From the NCBI RefSeq assembly GCF_024756275.1, contig NZ_JANUGQ010000026.1, forward strand, positions 34,674 to 98,673: a stretch of 64,000 bases of DNA, written 5' to 3'. The notes under the pieces were generated by a model that saw only the letters and a list, made by a program, of their open reading frames with translations, ran no database searches and was not told where the DNA came from. This document shows, piece after piece, positions 50,236 to 58,683 of the stretch; positions within the stretch are counted from its first letter, which is position 1; each line of letters starts with the position of its first letter. The stretch comes from Streptomyces pyxinae. GTDB lineage: Bacteria > Actinomycetota > Actinomycetes > Streptomycetales > Streptomycetaceae. Position numbers and translations under genes: made by a program.

Positions 50236-50254
50236 TATACCCATGAGGGGTATA
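50236..50254 (+). promoter_or_regulatory. CsoR operator
   Basis: TATACCC-ATGA-GGGGTATA is an inverted repeat matching CsoR-type sites (TACCC/GGGTA cores around a short spacer). It is 30 bases upstream of the csoR start at 50285 and follows TAACCTATAC, so it probably covers the -10. Copper would relieve repression. Confidence 0.8.
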
Positions 50255-50284
50255 TCCACCCCATCCGGACAGCGGGAGGACGCG

Positions 50285-50710
50285 ATGACGACCACCGAGG
50301 CGGCCGGCCTTCCGGTCACGGAACCCACCGACGGCCGGCAGGACGGCACGGCCGGCGAGCCCACCGCCCCCGGCACCGCCGGCGCGCACGGCACCCCCGG
50401 CACGGAGTCCGGGCACCTGGGGCACCCGGTGCACGGCTATCACCAGCAGAAGGGTGAGCACCTGAAGCGGCTGCGCCGGATCGAGGGACAGATCCGCGGG
50501 CTGCAGCGGATGGTGGAGGAGGACGTCTACTGCATCGACATACTCACCCAGGTCTCCGCCTCCACCAAGGCGCTGCAGTCCTTCGCCCTGCAATTGCTGG
50601 AGGAGCACCTCCGGCACTGTGTGGCGGACGCGGCGCTGCGGGGCGGCGACGAGATCGACGCCAAGGTCGACGAGGCCACCAGGGCCATCGCCCGGATGCT
50701 CCGCACCTGA
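50285..50710 (+). CDS. csoR: copper-sensing repressor CsoR
   Basis: This 141-residue all-helical repressor releases DNA when Cu(I) binds. The copper ligands Cys83 (EEDVYCIDIL), His108 and Cys112 (EEHLRHCVADA) have the right spacing, with GQIRGLQRMV before them. The first ~55 residues are a disordered His/Gly/Thr-rich extension. ATG 50285 lies behind GGGAGGACGCG. The in-frame ATG at 50243 lies inside the operator and is rejected. No copper ATPase or chaperone gene is next to it. Confidence 0.92.
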   Translation: MTTTEAAGLPVTEPTDGRQDGTAGEPTAPGTAGAHGTPGTESGHLGHPVHGYHQQKGEHLKRLRRIEGQIRGLQRMVEEDVYCIDILTQVSASTKALQSFALQLLEEHLRHCVADAALRGGDEIDAKVDEATRAIARMLRT

Positions 50711-50943
50711 GCCGCCGGAGCCCGGCGGAGTCCGGAGGAGCCAGAGGCCGGAGGAGCAAGGGATCGGGGCCGGAGAACCGTACGTTCCGGCCCTGTTCCG
50801 GCATCCGTCCCGACAGTCGCCCCGGCATCCGTCCGGGTCTCCGTTCCCGCCCCGTCCGGACATCGGACGGGGCCCGGCCCGTGAGCCGCCCGGGACCCGC
50901 GGACCCATGGTCACCGGGGTCGGGGCACCGGAGTACGGGCTGG

Positions 50944-51114
50944 TCAGGAGCGGCGGGGCGGTCGCTCCCGGATCACCTTCAGCACCTCGTCGATGCGGTC
51001 GGCGCTCAGCCGCTCACCGTCCGCGGCGGAGGCCGCGATCATCAGCTCGCCGCACAGTTCTATCTCGGCGAGCTGCACGGTGTCCTGGACCAGGGCCGAA
51101 GTGGGGGGAGCCAC
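50944..51114 (-). CDS. 56-residue conserved-looking small acidic protein
   Basis: GTG 51114 follows GAGGTGAACGCGC and opens a 56-residue frame: VAPPTSALVQDTVQLAEIEL, then CGELMIAASAADGERLSADR and IDEVLKVIRERPPRRS. It has Streptomyces-type codon use with GC-ending codons and predicted helices, including LSADRIDEVLKVIRER. I believe similar short proteins are annotated in other streptomycetes, but no function is known. No signal peptide. Confidence 0.7.
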   Translation of the reverse strand: MAPPTSALVQDTVQLAEIELCGELMIAASAADGERLSADRIDEVLKVIRERPPRRS

Positions 51115-51388
51115 GCGCGTTCACCTCTTCCTGCCGCTTTTCTGCCAGTGCCGGGCCATTCGCGCCCTCCAGCGTAGGCAGTGCGCCCGGCCGGGCGCAT
51201 GGCACGTCCGGACCATTCTTCCGGACCGGGACATGGCCCTCGGGCGCCATGTCCGGCCCCGCCCCGGCCCGGTGGCCGCCGTCGGCAGGGGCGGATTCCG
51301 GCCACTCACCGCGCCACCCCGGACCCGGATCCGGCCACTCATCGCCCCCGTACCCCGTAGCGGCGCCGCCCCCTTGCCCCGTAGCGGC
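51115..51388. other. intergenic region, no gene seen
   Basis: This 274-base gap has repeats of GGCCACTCA and CCCCGTAGCGGC (two copies near 51352-51387). It lies upstream of the small minus-strand gene and downstream of the lipoprotein gene. Nothing else was recognised. Confidence 0.4.
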
Positions 51389-52201
51389 TCAGCCCTGGAT
51401 CTTGCCGGCGAAGATGTCCCGGCCGGGCGGCAGCGTCACCTCGACCGGCGCGCCGAACTCGTACAGCAGGGTCGTCGAGGCGACCGCCACCGCGCGCCCC
51501 TCGTTGACGAAGTCGAAGCGGTGCCGGACCTTCCGCAGCCGGCCGTCGCCGTCCAGATAGGCGTCGAAGGGCACCGTGTCCCTGGCGAACCCTTTCGCCG
51601 CCGCCGCGAACGCCCCGCGCAGCTGCGGCGACGCGGCGCCGGCCGCCCGGCCCAGGTCGGTGACGCCCCGGTAGTGCCAGACCGGCACGCCCGCCAGCTC
51701 CTCCGCGCCCACGTAGGTGACCTCCCGGGCGCCGCGCAGCAGTTCGGCGGCGGCGGCCGGATCGGTGGCGCCGCCGGTGACCAGGTTGCCGTCGGTCAGC
51801 GCGGTGGTGTCCACCCGCACCCATTTGTCGGCCGGCACTCCGGCGCCCCGGTTCTTCATGTAGAGCGCGCCGGGGGTGAGCAGCTCGGTGATCGGCCGGT
51901 GCTCGTCGGTACCGGTGGCACCCTTGGGCAGCACCACCTTGAGCCGGCCGAGCCAGCGGCGGAAGTCGTACCCGCCCTCGCCCCGGATGGTCACCCGGGT
52001 GCCGCCGGTCGCCGTCTCCAGGGACGTACGGGCCTTCGCCGAGCCGGCCCGCTTCAGTGCCTCGGGCGCCCGGCGGACCACCTCGCCGGGGTCGGTGCCC
52101 GGGGCGGCGCCGGCCGGTCCGGAACATCCGGTGAGCACCGCGCCGACCACCACGGCGGCCACGACCGCCCCACTGCCGCGCCCGTGCCGCTGCACCACCA
52201 T
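51389..52201 (-). CDS. lipoprotein, LppX/LprAFG-like fold (putative)
   Basis: This 270-residue exported lipoprotein has a hydrophobic signal peptide and lipobox VLTGCSGP (Cys about residue 26). The mature part (TSLETATGGTRVTIRGEGGYDF, KWVRVDTTAL, VWHYRGVTDL, VPFDAYLDGDGRLRKVRHRFDF) has the beta-rich pattern of LppX/LprG-like lipid carriers or LolA-type proteins. Ligand unknown. ATG 52201 has a weak ribosome site. It stands alone on the minus strand. Confidence 0.8.
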   Translation of the reverse strand: MVVQRHGRGSGAVVAAVVVGAVLTGCSGPAGAAPGTDPGEVVRRAPEALKRAGSAKARTSLETATGGTRVTIRGEGGYDFRRWLGRLKVVLPKGATGTDEHRPITELLTPGALYMKNRGAGVPADKWVRVDTTALTDGNLVTGGATDPAAAAELLRGAREVTYVGAEELAGVPVWHYRGVTDLGRAAGAASPQLRGAFAAAAKGFARDTVPFDAYLDGDGRLRKVRHRFDFVNEGRAVAVASTTLLYEFGAPVEVTLPPGRDIFAGKIQG

Positions 52202-52307
52202 CGCCTGCCAACCCCCAACGCGTAGCCGCCGACTGACCGAGGCCGTACCCGCCCCGGATAACGACGACCCGCCCTCCCCGTCACGCGCGGCCCGGTACCG
52301 TGGCGCC

Positions 52308-52631
52308 GTGCCTTCGCATGATCCGGCCCCGGCCGTCCCGCACGCCCGCCCCGTCCCGGACCCCGACACCGCCCCCGCCCCCGCCCCCGCCCCCGCGAGC
52401 CACGACACCCGCTCCGCCCCGGGCACCGGCTCTCTCCCGGCCGCCGGCTCCGCCGGCGGACACCGCGTCACCACCACCGAGCGCGGCTCCTTCTGCCTCG
52501 CCCGCTGCGCCTGCGGCTGGACCGGACCGGCCCGCCGCTCCCGCGACCGGGCGCGCGCCGACGCCGAGGCCCATCCGGCCGGGCCCGAGCCGTCCCGGCC
52601 GGCCGGGTCCGGCGCCCCCGGCCGGGGCTGA
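52308..52631 (+). CDS. small protein with Cys-containing C-terminus
   Basis: This 107-residue protein has a ~60-residue Pro/Ala/Asp-rich start (an alternating Ala-Pro run). It is followed by TTTERGSFCLARCACGWTGPARRSRDRARADAEAHPA, a compact segment with three cysteines. The C-terminal segment resembles a conserved streptomycete motif of unknown role, so the frame is probably real. The exact start (GTG 52308 or a later codon) is unsure. It is divergent from the lipoprotein gene. Confidence 0.6.
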   Translation: MPSHDPAPAVPHARPVPDPDTAPAPAPAPASHDTRSAPGTGSLPAAGSAGGHRVTTTERGSFCLARCACGWTGPARRSRDRARADAEAHPAGPEPSRPAGSGAPGRG

Positions 52632-52672
52632 GCCGCGGGCGCCCGCGCGCCGCGCCTATGCCGCCAGGTCGT

Positions 52673-53404
52673 TTATGCCGCCAGGTCGTTCTCGTCCGGG
52701 TCGCCCGGACCGGCCGGGCCCGCGCCGAGGCGGGGCTCCGGGATGCCCAGCGTCTCGTGGCGCTCGTGCCCGGTGACCCGCCGCGAGCGGACCAGCCGGC
52801 CCAGCCGCTTGGACCGGGCCACGGCGGTGACCAGCGGGGTGAGCAGCGCCAGCGCGGGCGGGGCGAGCAGCAGCGCCACCGCCGTACCGAGGGCGAGGCC
52901 GCCCACCACGTCGGTCGGGTAGTGCACCCCCAGATACACCCGGCAGAAGGCCTCGGCGGCGGCCAGTCCGATGGCGACGAAACCGGACTTCCGATGGGCG
53001 ATGAAGAGTCCCGCGCCGAGCGCCATCGTCAGGGTGGCGTGGTCGCTGACGAAGGAGTAGTCGGTCTTGCCGGCGACCAGGACCTCCAGGCCCTGGTGGT
53101 CCAGGAAGGGACGGGGGCGTTCCACGAAGCCGCGGATCGGGATGTTGACCAGCAGGGCGACACCGGCGGCGAGCGGAGCCCAGACCAGCGCGGCGACGGC
53201 GGCCGCCGAGTCCTCGGCGGTGCCCCGGCGGCGGACGCTCCACCAGCACCAGAGGACCACCAGCACCATCGCCAGCAGGATCCCGTACTCGCCGGTGAAC
53301 TCCATCACCCGGTCGAACCACGACGGGGTGTCCTTGGCGAGTCCGTTGATGTCGTAGAGCAGGCCGACGTCGGGGTTCGAACCGTCCGATGCGAGTCCAG
53401 CCAT
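52673..53404 (-). CDS. PAP2 family phosphatase
   Basis: This 243-residue integral membrane phosphatase probably acts on lipid pyrophosphates such as undecaprenyl pyrophosphate or phosphatidic acid on the outer face. The three PAP2 motifs are visible: RGFVERPRPFLD, YSFVSDHATL and RVYLGVHYPTDVVGG with the catalytic His. About five helices are predicted. ATG 53404 lies behind AAGGGG. It is the first of no clear operon. Confidence 0.9.
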   Translation of the reverse strand: MAGLASDGSNPDVGLLYDINGLAKDTPSWFDRVMEFTGEYGILLAMVLVVLWCWWSVRRRGTAEDSAAAVAALVWAPLAAGVALLVNIPIRGFVERPRPFLDHQGLEVLVAGKTDYSFVSDHATLTMALGAGLFIAHRKSGFVAIGLAAAEAFCRVYLGVHYPTDVVGGLALGTAVALLLAPPALALLTPLVTAVARSKRLGRLVRSRRVTGHERHETLGIPEPRLGAGPAGPGDPDENDLAA

Positions 53405-53663
53405 CTGCTGCGGCCCCTTGCCTTGTCGCCTGCCCGGCACACCTGGCGGTGCGCCCTCGTTACCAACCCCCCGTGGCCCGTGCTGGTCACTCGCATTGGT
53501 CGAATGCCGCTGTCCCAGTCCAGGGAACGCCCTTCGCGGAAGGTCCGTTCCACTCTCCACCGAACGATCACCATGACGTTACCGAAGAGTGATGCGTCGT
53601 CGCAGCTCAGGACCGGTCCTTCGAGGCCCTTGAAGAAGATTTCCGGCCATGGCCGAACACCGG

Positions 53664-54695
53664 TCACCCGGCGTTCGACTCCGCTGCCGGAGCGGTCGGA
53701 AGCGCCTTGGCGCCGTCCTCGGTTACCCGGGTCGCGCCGAAGTAGTCCGGAGTGTCGATTTTGTCGAACCGGATCACGGCGCCCGTGTACGGAGCGTTGA
53801 TCATGTACCCGCCGCCGACGTAGATCCCCACATGGTGGATCGCCCGCGAATCGGTCAGGTCGTCGGAGAAGAACACCAGGTCCCCGGGGAGCAGTTCGTC
53901 CCGCCCCGGGTGCGGTCCCGCGTTGTACTGGTCGTTGGCCACCCGGGGCAGCTCGATGCCGACGGTGCGGTACGCCGCCTGGGTGAGGCCCGAGCAGTCG
54001 AACCGCCCGCCCTGGTCCGGCGTGCCGTTGCCGCCCCAGAGGTAGGGGGTGCCGAGCTTGCTCTGCGCGAAGTGGATCGCGGTGGCGGCCTGCCGGGACG
54101 GCTCCACCCGGCCGACCGGCCGGGCGAAACTCTTCTCCAGCGACCTGATGATCCGTACGTAGTTCTTGGTCTCGCTGATCCCCGGCACCCCGGAGGACTT
54201 GATCACCCGGTAGGCGCCCGCGTTGTACGCGGCGAGCATGTTGTCGGTGGGGTCGCCGGGCACCTTCCTGACGTACGTGGCCAGTTCGCAGTCGTACGAG
54301 GCGGCCGAGGGGATGGCGTCGGCCGGGTCCCAGATGTCCCGGTCGCCGTCCCGGTCGCCGTCGACGCCGTGGCTCGCCCAGGTGCCGGGGATGAACTGCG
54401 CGATGCCCAGGGCGTTGGCGGGACTGGTCGCCCTGGGGTTCCAGCCGCTCTCCTGGTAGAGCTGGGCGGCGAGCAGCGCGGGGTTGATGGCCGGGCAGAG
54501 GTTGCCCCACTTCTGGACCAGCGGCTGGTACGCCGCCGGCACCGCGCCCTTGGCCAGCGCCACCGCCCCGCCGGCGGCTCCGGCCGCCCCGCCGAGCAGG
54601 CCGGCGGCGGCCGTGTACGTACCGATGACCAGCAGGGCGACGAAGCTCAGGCACAGGCCGGCGGACACGCCGATGGCCAGCCAGACCCTACGCAC
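53664..54695 (-). CDS. bifunctional lytic transglycosylase/NlpC-P60 hydrolase (VirB1-like)
   Basis: This 343-residue wall-remodelling enzyme is anchored by an N-terminal helix (about residues 3-35). A soluble lytic transglycosylase domain (~65-195) has AAQLYQESGWNPRA with the catalytic Glu, then ALGIAQFIPGTWASHG and NMLAAYNAGAYRVI. The NlpC/P60 domain (~210-330) has FDCSGLTQAAY, IHHVGIYVGGG and a polar third residue in YMINAPYTG. This two-domain layout is typical of VirB1-type proteins in Gram-positive conjugation systems. It lies about 1.4 kb from, and divergent to, the T4SS-like cluster. GTG 54695 follows GGAGGGG. Confidence 0.9.
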   Translation of the reverse strand: MRRVWLAIGVSAGLCLSFVALLVIGTYTAAAGLLGGAAGAAGGAVALAKGAVPAAYQPLVQKWGNLCPAINPALLAAQLYQESGWNPRATSPANALGIAQFIPGTWASHGVDGDRDGDRDIWDPADAIPSAASYDCELATYVRKVPGDPTDNMLAAYNAGAYRVIKSSGVPGISETKNYVRIIRSLEKSFARPVGRVEPSRQAATAIHFAQSKLGTPYLWGGNGTPDQGGRFDCSGLTQAAYRTVGIELPRVANDQYNAGPHPGRDELLPGDLVFFSDDLTDSRAIHHVGIYVGGGYMINAPYTGAVIRFDKIDTPDYFGATRVTEDGAKALPTAPAAESNAG

Positions 54696-54789
54696 CGTCA
54701 ACCACCCCTCCTGACACGGCAGTCCACCGAGCGTCAGTGTAGGTGCCCGGAGCGTCATTCCAAGGGCGCACGGGTGTCCGGTCCGTGCC

Positions 54790-55599
54790 TCACTCCTTGC
54801 GCCCCACCCCCGCGTACATCGCCACGTCCGCCGCCGGCCCCTCCGGCCGCCAGCGGGAGCAGGGCACCACCCCGGGCTCCAGCAGCGTGAGCCCGTCGAA
54901 GTAGCGGGTGATCGCCTCCGGGGTGCGCTGGGTGAGCCAGGGGGTGCCGTTCCGGTTCCAGAACGCCACGGCGGCGTCCACGTCCGGCAGGTCCGGGCGG
55001 CGCACGGTGTGCGAGAGCACCAGATGGCTGCCGGGCGCCAGGGCGTCCAGCAGCCGGCGGACGATCTCGTACGACTCCTCGTCGTCCGGCACGAAGATGA
55101 CGACGCCCAGCAGCATCAGCGCCACCGGCCGGTCCAGGTCCAGGATGCCGGAGGCCGCCGACAGAATGGCGTCCACGTCCCGGAGGTTGGCGTCCAGGTA
55201 GTCGGTCCGGCCCTCGGGCGTCCCCACCAGCAGGGCCCGGGCGTGGGCGAGCACCAGCGGGTCGTTGTCGACGTAGACCACCCGGGCGCCGGGCGCGACC
55301 CGCTGGGCGACCTGGTGGGTGTTGTCGGCGCTCGGCAGCCCGGTGCCGATGTCCAGGAACTGCCGGACGCCCGCCTCCTCGGCCAGGTACCGGACCGCCC
55401 GGCCCAGGAACCGCCGGTCCGCCAAGGCGTACTCACCGATCCCGGGGTGCAGCTCGCGTATCCGGTCGCCGGCCTCGCGGTCGACGGGGTAGTGGTCCTT
55501 GCCGCCGGTCCAGTAGTTCCAGATCCGGGCCGTGTGGGGCCTGCTGCTGTCGATGCCGTGCCGGTGAGTACCCGTCAGGTGCCGCTCCGTGTCGGTCAT
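54790..55599 (-). CDS. SAM-dependent methyltransferase, DUF574 family
   Basis: This 269-residue protein belongs to a family greatly expanded in Streptomyces. Signature elements are SSRPHTARIWNYWTGGKDHY near the start, FLDIGTGLPSADNTHQVAQRV (SAM motif), ARVVYVDNDP and the end motif DVAMYAGVGRK. Substrate unknown. A 7-bp inverted repeat GTGTCGG/CCGACAC (55589-55607) surrounds the start codon and could mask it in the mRNA. It lies between the VirB1-like gene and the T4SS-like cluster. Confidence 0.9.
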   Translation of the reverse strand: MTDTERHLTGTHRHGIDSSRPHTARIWNYWTGGKDHYPVDREAGDRIRELHPGIGEYALADRRFLGRAVRYLAEEAGVRQFLDIGTGLPSADNTHQVAQRVAPGARVVYVDNDPLVLAHARALLVGTPEGRTDYLDANLRDVDAILSAASGILDLDRPVALMLLGVVIFVPDDEESYEIVRRLLDALAPGSHLVLSHTVRRPDLPDVDAAVAFWNRNGTPWLTQRTPEAITRYFDGLTLLEPGVVPCSRWRPEGPAADVAMYAGVGRKE

Positions 55600-56088
55600 C
55601 CCGACACCGTAGCCATCCCGCTTCTCCCCCGTACGCCGCTTCGCGCACCCGTGCTCCCCCGCGTGCGCGGCCCCGCGCCCTTCGAACGCCCGGGCACCGC
55701 CGAAGACTCCCGGGGCACGGTGGAGTCGCCGCGGGTCGCACCGGAGCACTGCGGGCCGCCCCGGGCCGCCCCGACGCCACCCCGGGGTCACTCCCGTCCG
55801 GCGTGCGTCAGCCGTGCTCACCCTGCCTCACTCTGCCCAAGAGTGCTTCAACGACAGTCATTGCCCGGAGTCACCCTCCGTGATACACAGAGTGATCATA
55901 CGCGTTCCCGCATACCACCGCCCCGGCCTCCGCGCAGGTCAGCGCGACCGGATCGGTCAAATGTGCGGGGATCGGGTAAAGAGACCAGTCAAGTCGGCTC
56001 GCAAGGGCGGATCCATCAGCGAAGATAGTCCGGTGACCCATGCCGCACGGCAGGGGCGTCGAACTACCCAACAGGGGCGGTGACTTAC
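55600..56088. promoter_or_regulatory. promoter region of the T4SS-like cluster
   Basis: No gene is seen in this 489-base gap. From 55820 composition drops in GC, with a short inverted repeat CACTCT-GCCCA-AGAGTG (about 55830-55846). Lower-GC blocks AACGACAGTCATTG, GTGATACACAGAGTGATCATACG and GAAGATAGTCCGG follow, before the first cluster gene at 56089. A promoter and operator are likely between 55820 and 56060. The minus-strand frame in 55871-56071 looks non-coding. Confidence 0.45.
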
Positions 56089-56397
56089 ATGTACCTGGCG
56101 GCCGAAAAGGGCGACATCACCACCATCATCGGCGGAATCGCCCCCAACTGGGGGCCCTTCGGGAGCCTGGGCAACGAGGCCCGCGTGATGATCGAGGTCG
56201 TGATGGCCGTGGCCATCCTGCTCTGCCTCGGCATCGCGATCTGGGGCGCGGCCAAACAGCGCATCGGCGCCACGGCGCTCCGCGACACCTTCAGCGCGGA
56301 ACAGGGCAAGGGCCTGATCGTCGCCGGCCTCACCGGCGTCTTCATCATCGGCTCCCTCGGCACCCTGTTCACCATCGTCTACGGAATGGCCGTATAG
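56089..56397 (+). CDS. small two-helix membrane protein, first gene of the T4SS-like cluster
   Basis: This 102-residue protein has two hydrophobic segments (about residues 33-53 and 77-99) separated by a short basic loop, with an N-terminus exposed outside. Size, topology and position match VirB2/TrbC-type pilin-like or PrgI-type subunits, but no signature is decisive. GGGGCGGTGAC precedes ATG 56089; GTG 56080 is an in-frame alternative. I believe it corresponds to the last gene of the S. coelicolor cmdABCDEF cluster. Confidence 0.82.
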   Translation: MYLAAEKGDITTIIGGIAPNWGPFGSLGNEARVMIEVVMAVAILLCLGIAIWGAAKQRIGATALRDTFSAEQGKGLIVAGLTGVFIIGSLGTLFTIVYGMAV

Positions 56398-56495
56398 CCC
56401 CGACGGCGCCTTCCGGCCCCGCTCTCCCCGAGGTCGCGACACCTGATGTCCAGTCACCCCACCGAACCGCGCACGCGTGAGAGGGCGTACCCGTC

Positions 56496-57305
56496 ATGAG
56501 CCCCGGAGACGAGCACGGCGGCGGACGCACCCGTACCCGGATGCCCGACAGCACCCCCGGCGACGCCCACGGCACCCCCCGCCGCCCGGCCCGCGGCTCC
56601 CGGTCGCTGATCATGGTGGTGGGCGTCGTGGTGCTGCTCGTCGCCGCGATCGCCTTCGCCAACCGGGGAGACGGCGACCGCGACGCCCCGTCCGGCTCCG
56701 CCAAGGACGCCGGCGCCGCCCCGACCGCCGCCACCGGCACCCGCCCCGTCACCGGCCGCACCGGCACCCTCCCGACCGGCTACGCCCACACCCCCCAGGG
56801 CGCCCAGAGCGCGGCGGCCAACTACGCGGTGGCGCTGGGGTCGGCGGAGATGTTCGACAAGGACAAGCGGGACGCCGTCGTCGACACCGTCATCGCGCCC
56901 GCGAAGACCGGCCAGTTCCGGGCCGGGCTGGACCGGGCCTACACGGCGGAGTTCTTCCGGAAGGCCGGTCTGAACGACGACGGGACCGCGCCCGCGGGCC
57001 TGTCCTTCGTCTCGCGTACCACGCCCATCGGTACGAAGACCACATCGCACGCGGGTGACAAGGCGACCGTCGAAGCCTGGTGCGTCGGAATCGTCGGCCT
57101 GGCCGGAGAAGGTTCGACCAAACCGGTCACCAGCAGCTGGTTCACCATCACCATGCAGCTGCAGTGGGCAGGAAACGACTGGAAGGTCACCGACTACACA
57201 CAGAAGGACGGGCCCTCCCCCGTGGGCAACGACACCCGCGTGGCCGGGGCCGACGAGATCGCCGCCGCCGTCGATGGGTTCGGAGGGTTCACCTATGCCC
57301 GGTAA
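56496..57305 (+). CDS. VirB8/TcpC-like bitopic membrane protein
   Basis: This 269-residue protein has a cytoplasmic Arg/Pro-rich start, one transmembrane helix (about residues 38-55, LIMVVGVVVLLVAAIAF), a Thr/Gly/Ala linker and an external domain (~100-269). The external domain has NTF2-like beta strands (KATVEAWCVGIVGLAG, SWFTITMQLQWAGNDWKVTDY). That is the topology of VirB8 and TcpC scaffold proteins of type IV secretion. Sequence identity to these is not evident by eye. Its end overlaps the next gene by 11 bases. Confidence 0.82.
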   Translation: MSPGDEHGGGRTRTRMPDSTPGDAHGTPRRPARGSRSLIMVVGVVVLLVAAIAFANRGDGDRDAPSGSAKDAGAAPTAATGTRPVTGRTGTLPTGYAHTPQGAQSAAANYAVALGSAEMFDKDKRDAVVDTVIAPAKTGQFRAGLDRAYTAEFFRKAGLNDDGTAPAGLSFVSRTTPIGTKTTSHAGDKATVEAWCVGIVGLAGEGSTKPVTSSWFTITMQLQWAGNDWKVTDYTQKDGPSPVGNDTRVAGADEIAAAVDGFGGFTYAR

Positions 57306-58683
57306 GGGGCTGTCCCGCACCACATCAGTCGGAGGGCTGCTGCTCGCCGCCCAGACGACGATCGTCCTTCTCGCCGCCCGCGCGACCGCCGCGCCGGCCC
57401 CCAGCCCGTCCCCCACCCCAACGGCGCCGGCGCCGTCACCGTCCCCCAGCGGGAATCCCAGCTGCGAGTTCATCCGAGGCCCGTCCCGCGACCTCTGCGA
57501 CGACGGCAACCCCACCACCCGCACCGATCTCACCGACCCCACCACCGCCCTGGACCCCCTCGCCTCCCTCTCCAAGGGCTGCGCCGACGCGGCCGCCTGG
57601 ATCGTCGACAAGCTCAGCGCCGCCGTCAAGAACACCGCCGAGGTCGACTTCACCAACCCCCGCTTCCTCCAGCAGTACGCCGTCGTCTTCGCCGCCTCCA
57701 CCGTCCTCACCCTGGTCCTCTGGCTGCTCGCCGTCGCCAAGCGGGCCATCCGGGGCGTACCGCTGGCCACCGCGCTCTCCGAGGCCGTCGGCTTCCTCTG
57801 GCTCACCGTCCTGGCGTCGGCCTTCACCCCGCTCATCCTCTACACCGTCGTCACCGCCACCGACAGCGTCACCGAGGTCATCGCGGGCGGCACCGGCGGC
57901 CAGACCGACGTCTTCTTCGGCTCCTTCTCCCAGGCGCTCAAGAAGGGCGACGACATAGGAGGCGGCCCGATCATGCTGATCGTCGTCTCCCTGGTCTCGA
58001 TCCTCGCCGCCGGCGTCCTCTGGCTGGAGCTCGTCATCCGCGCCGCCCTGCTCTACGTCGGCGCCCTCCTCGGCACCGCCGTCTACGCCGGGCTGGTCGA
58101 CAAGAACATGTGGGGCCACGTCCGCCGCTGGGCCGGCATCATGATCGCGGTCATCCTGGTCAAGCCGGTCATCGTCATCGTCCTCGGCCTCGCCGGAGCG
58201 CTCTCCTCCGACGACGGCCCCAACGCCTTCTCCGCCGTCGTCTCCGGCCTCGCCATCATCCTGCTGGCCATCTTCGCCTCCGCGATGATCTACCGCTTCG
58301 TCCCCGGCTTCGGCGACGAGATCGCCACCGCCCGCACCAACCGCAAGCAGGCCACCGACGGCTCCCAGGCCGCCGCCGTCATCTCGTCCCCCGCCGCCCT
58401 CGTCTCCCAGGGCATCAAGACCCACAGCAGCCGCAACCACCAGCGCGGCGCGGGCGGCGGCAGCGACCCGCGGCCCGCCAACCCGGCCGCCGGCGGCGTC
58501 GCCGCGCACAGCTCCCGCACCGCACCCGGCGGCGGCACCGGAACGGGCGGCGGCACCGGCGGAGGCGTACCGTCCGCCACGCCCGCGCCCCGCAGCCCCG
58601 GCACCACCCAGTCCCCGCACAGCCACCGCAGGTCCGGCGGAACCACCGGATCCCCAGGAACCACAGGAGGTGCAGGGCGTTGA
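57295..58683 (+). CDS. TrbL/VirB6-like polytopic membrane protein
   Basis: This 462-residue protein has a signal-like N-terminal helix (residues 8-32), a Pro/Ser/Ala linker and an external region with two cysteines (NPSCEFI, RDLCDDG). About six membrane helices follow (YAVVFAASTVLTLVLWLL, FLWLTVLASAFTPLILYTVV, LIVVSLVSILAAGVLWLELVIRAALLYVGALL and others). The C-terminus is a long Gly/Thr/Ser/Arg-rich cytoplasmic tail. This fits TrbL/VirB6 inner-membrane channel components. ATG 57295 overlaps the preceding gene, and its stop overlaps the next start. Confidence 0.87.
   Translation: MPGKGLSRTTSVGGLLLAAQTTIVLLAARATAAPAPSPSPTPTAPAPSPSPSGNPSCEFIRGPSRDLCDDGNPTTRTDLTDPTTALDPLASLSKGCADAAAWIVDKLSAAVKNTAEVDFTNPRFLQQYAVVFAASTVLTLVLWLLAVAKRAIRGVPLATALSEAVGFLWLTVLASAFTPLILYTVVTATDSVTEVIAGGTGGQTDVFFGSFSQALKKGDDIGGGPIMLIVVSLVSILAAGVLWLELVIRAALLYVGALLGTAVYAGLVDKNMWGHVRRWAGIMIAVILVKPVIVIVLGLAGALSSDDGPNAFSAVVSGLAIILLAIFASAMIYRFVPGFGDEIATARTNRKQATDGSQAAAVISSPAALVSQGIKTHSSRNHQRGAGGGSDPRPANPAAGGVAAHSSRTAPGGGTGTGGGTGGGVPSATPAPRSPGTTQSPHSHRRSGGTTGSPGTTGGAGR

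Noticed and set aside
50243..50284. Upstream ATG for csoR at 50243
   Set aside because: It lies inside the CsoR palindrome that overlaps the promoter. ATG 50285 has a proper ribosome site.
53370..53400. GGGGTTCGAACC sequence resembling a tRNA T-loop
   Set aside because: It lies inside the PAP2 phosphatase gene start, and no acceptor, D or anticodon arms surround it.
55871..56071. 66-codon minus-strand frame in the promoter region of the T4SS-like cluster
   Set aside because: Codon third positions are not GC-biased as in true genes here, there is no ribosome site, and no family resemblance.
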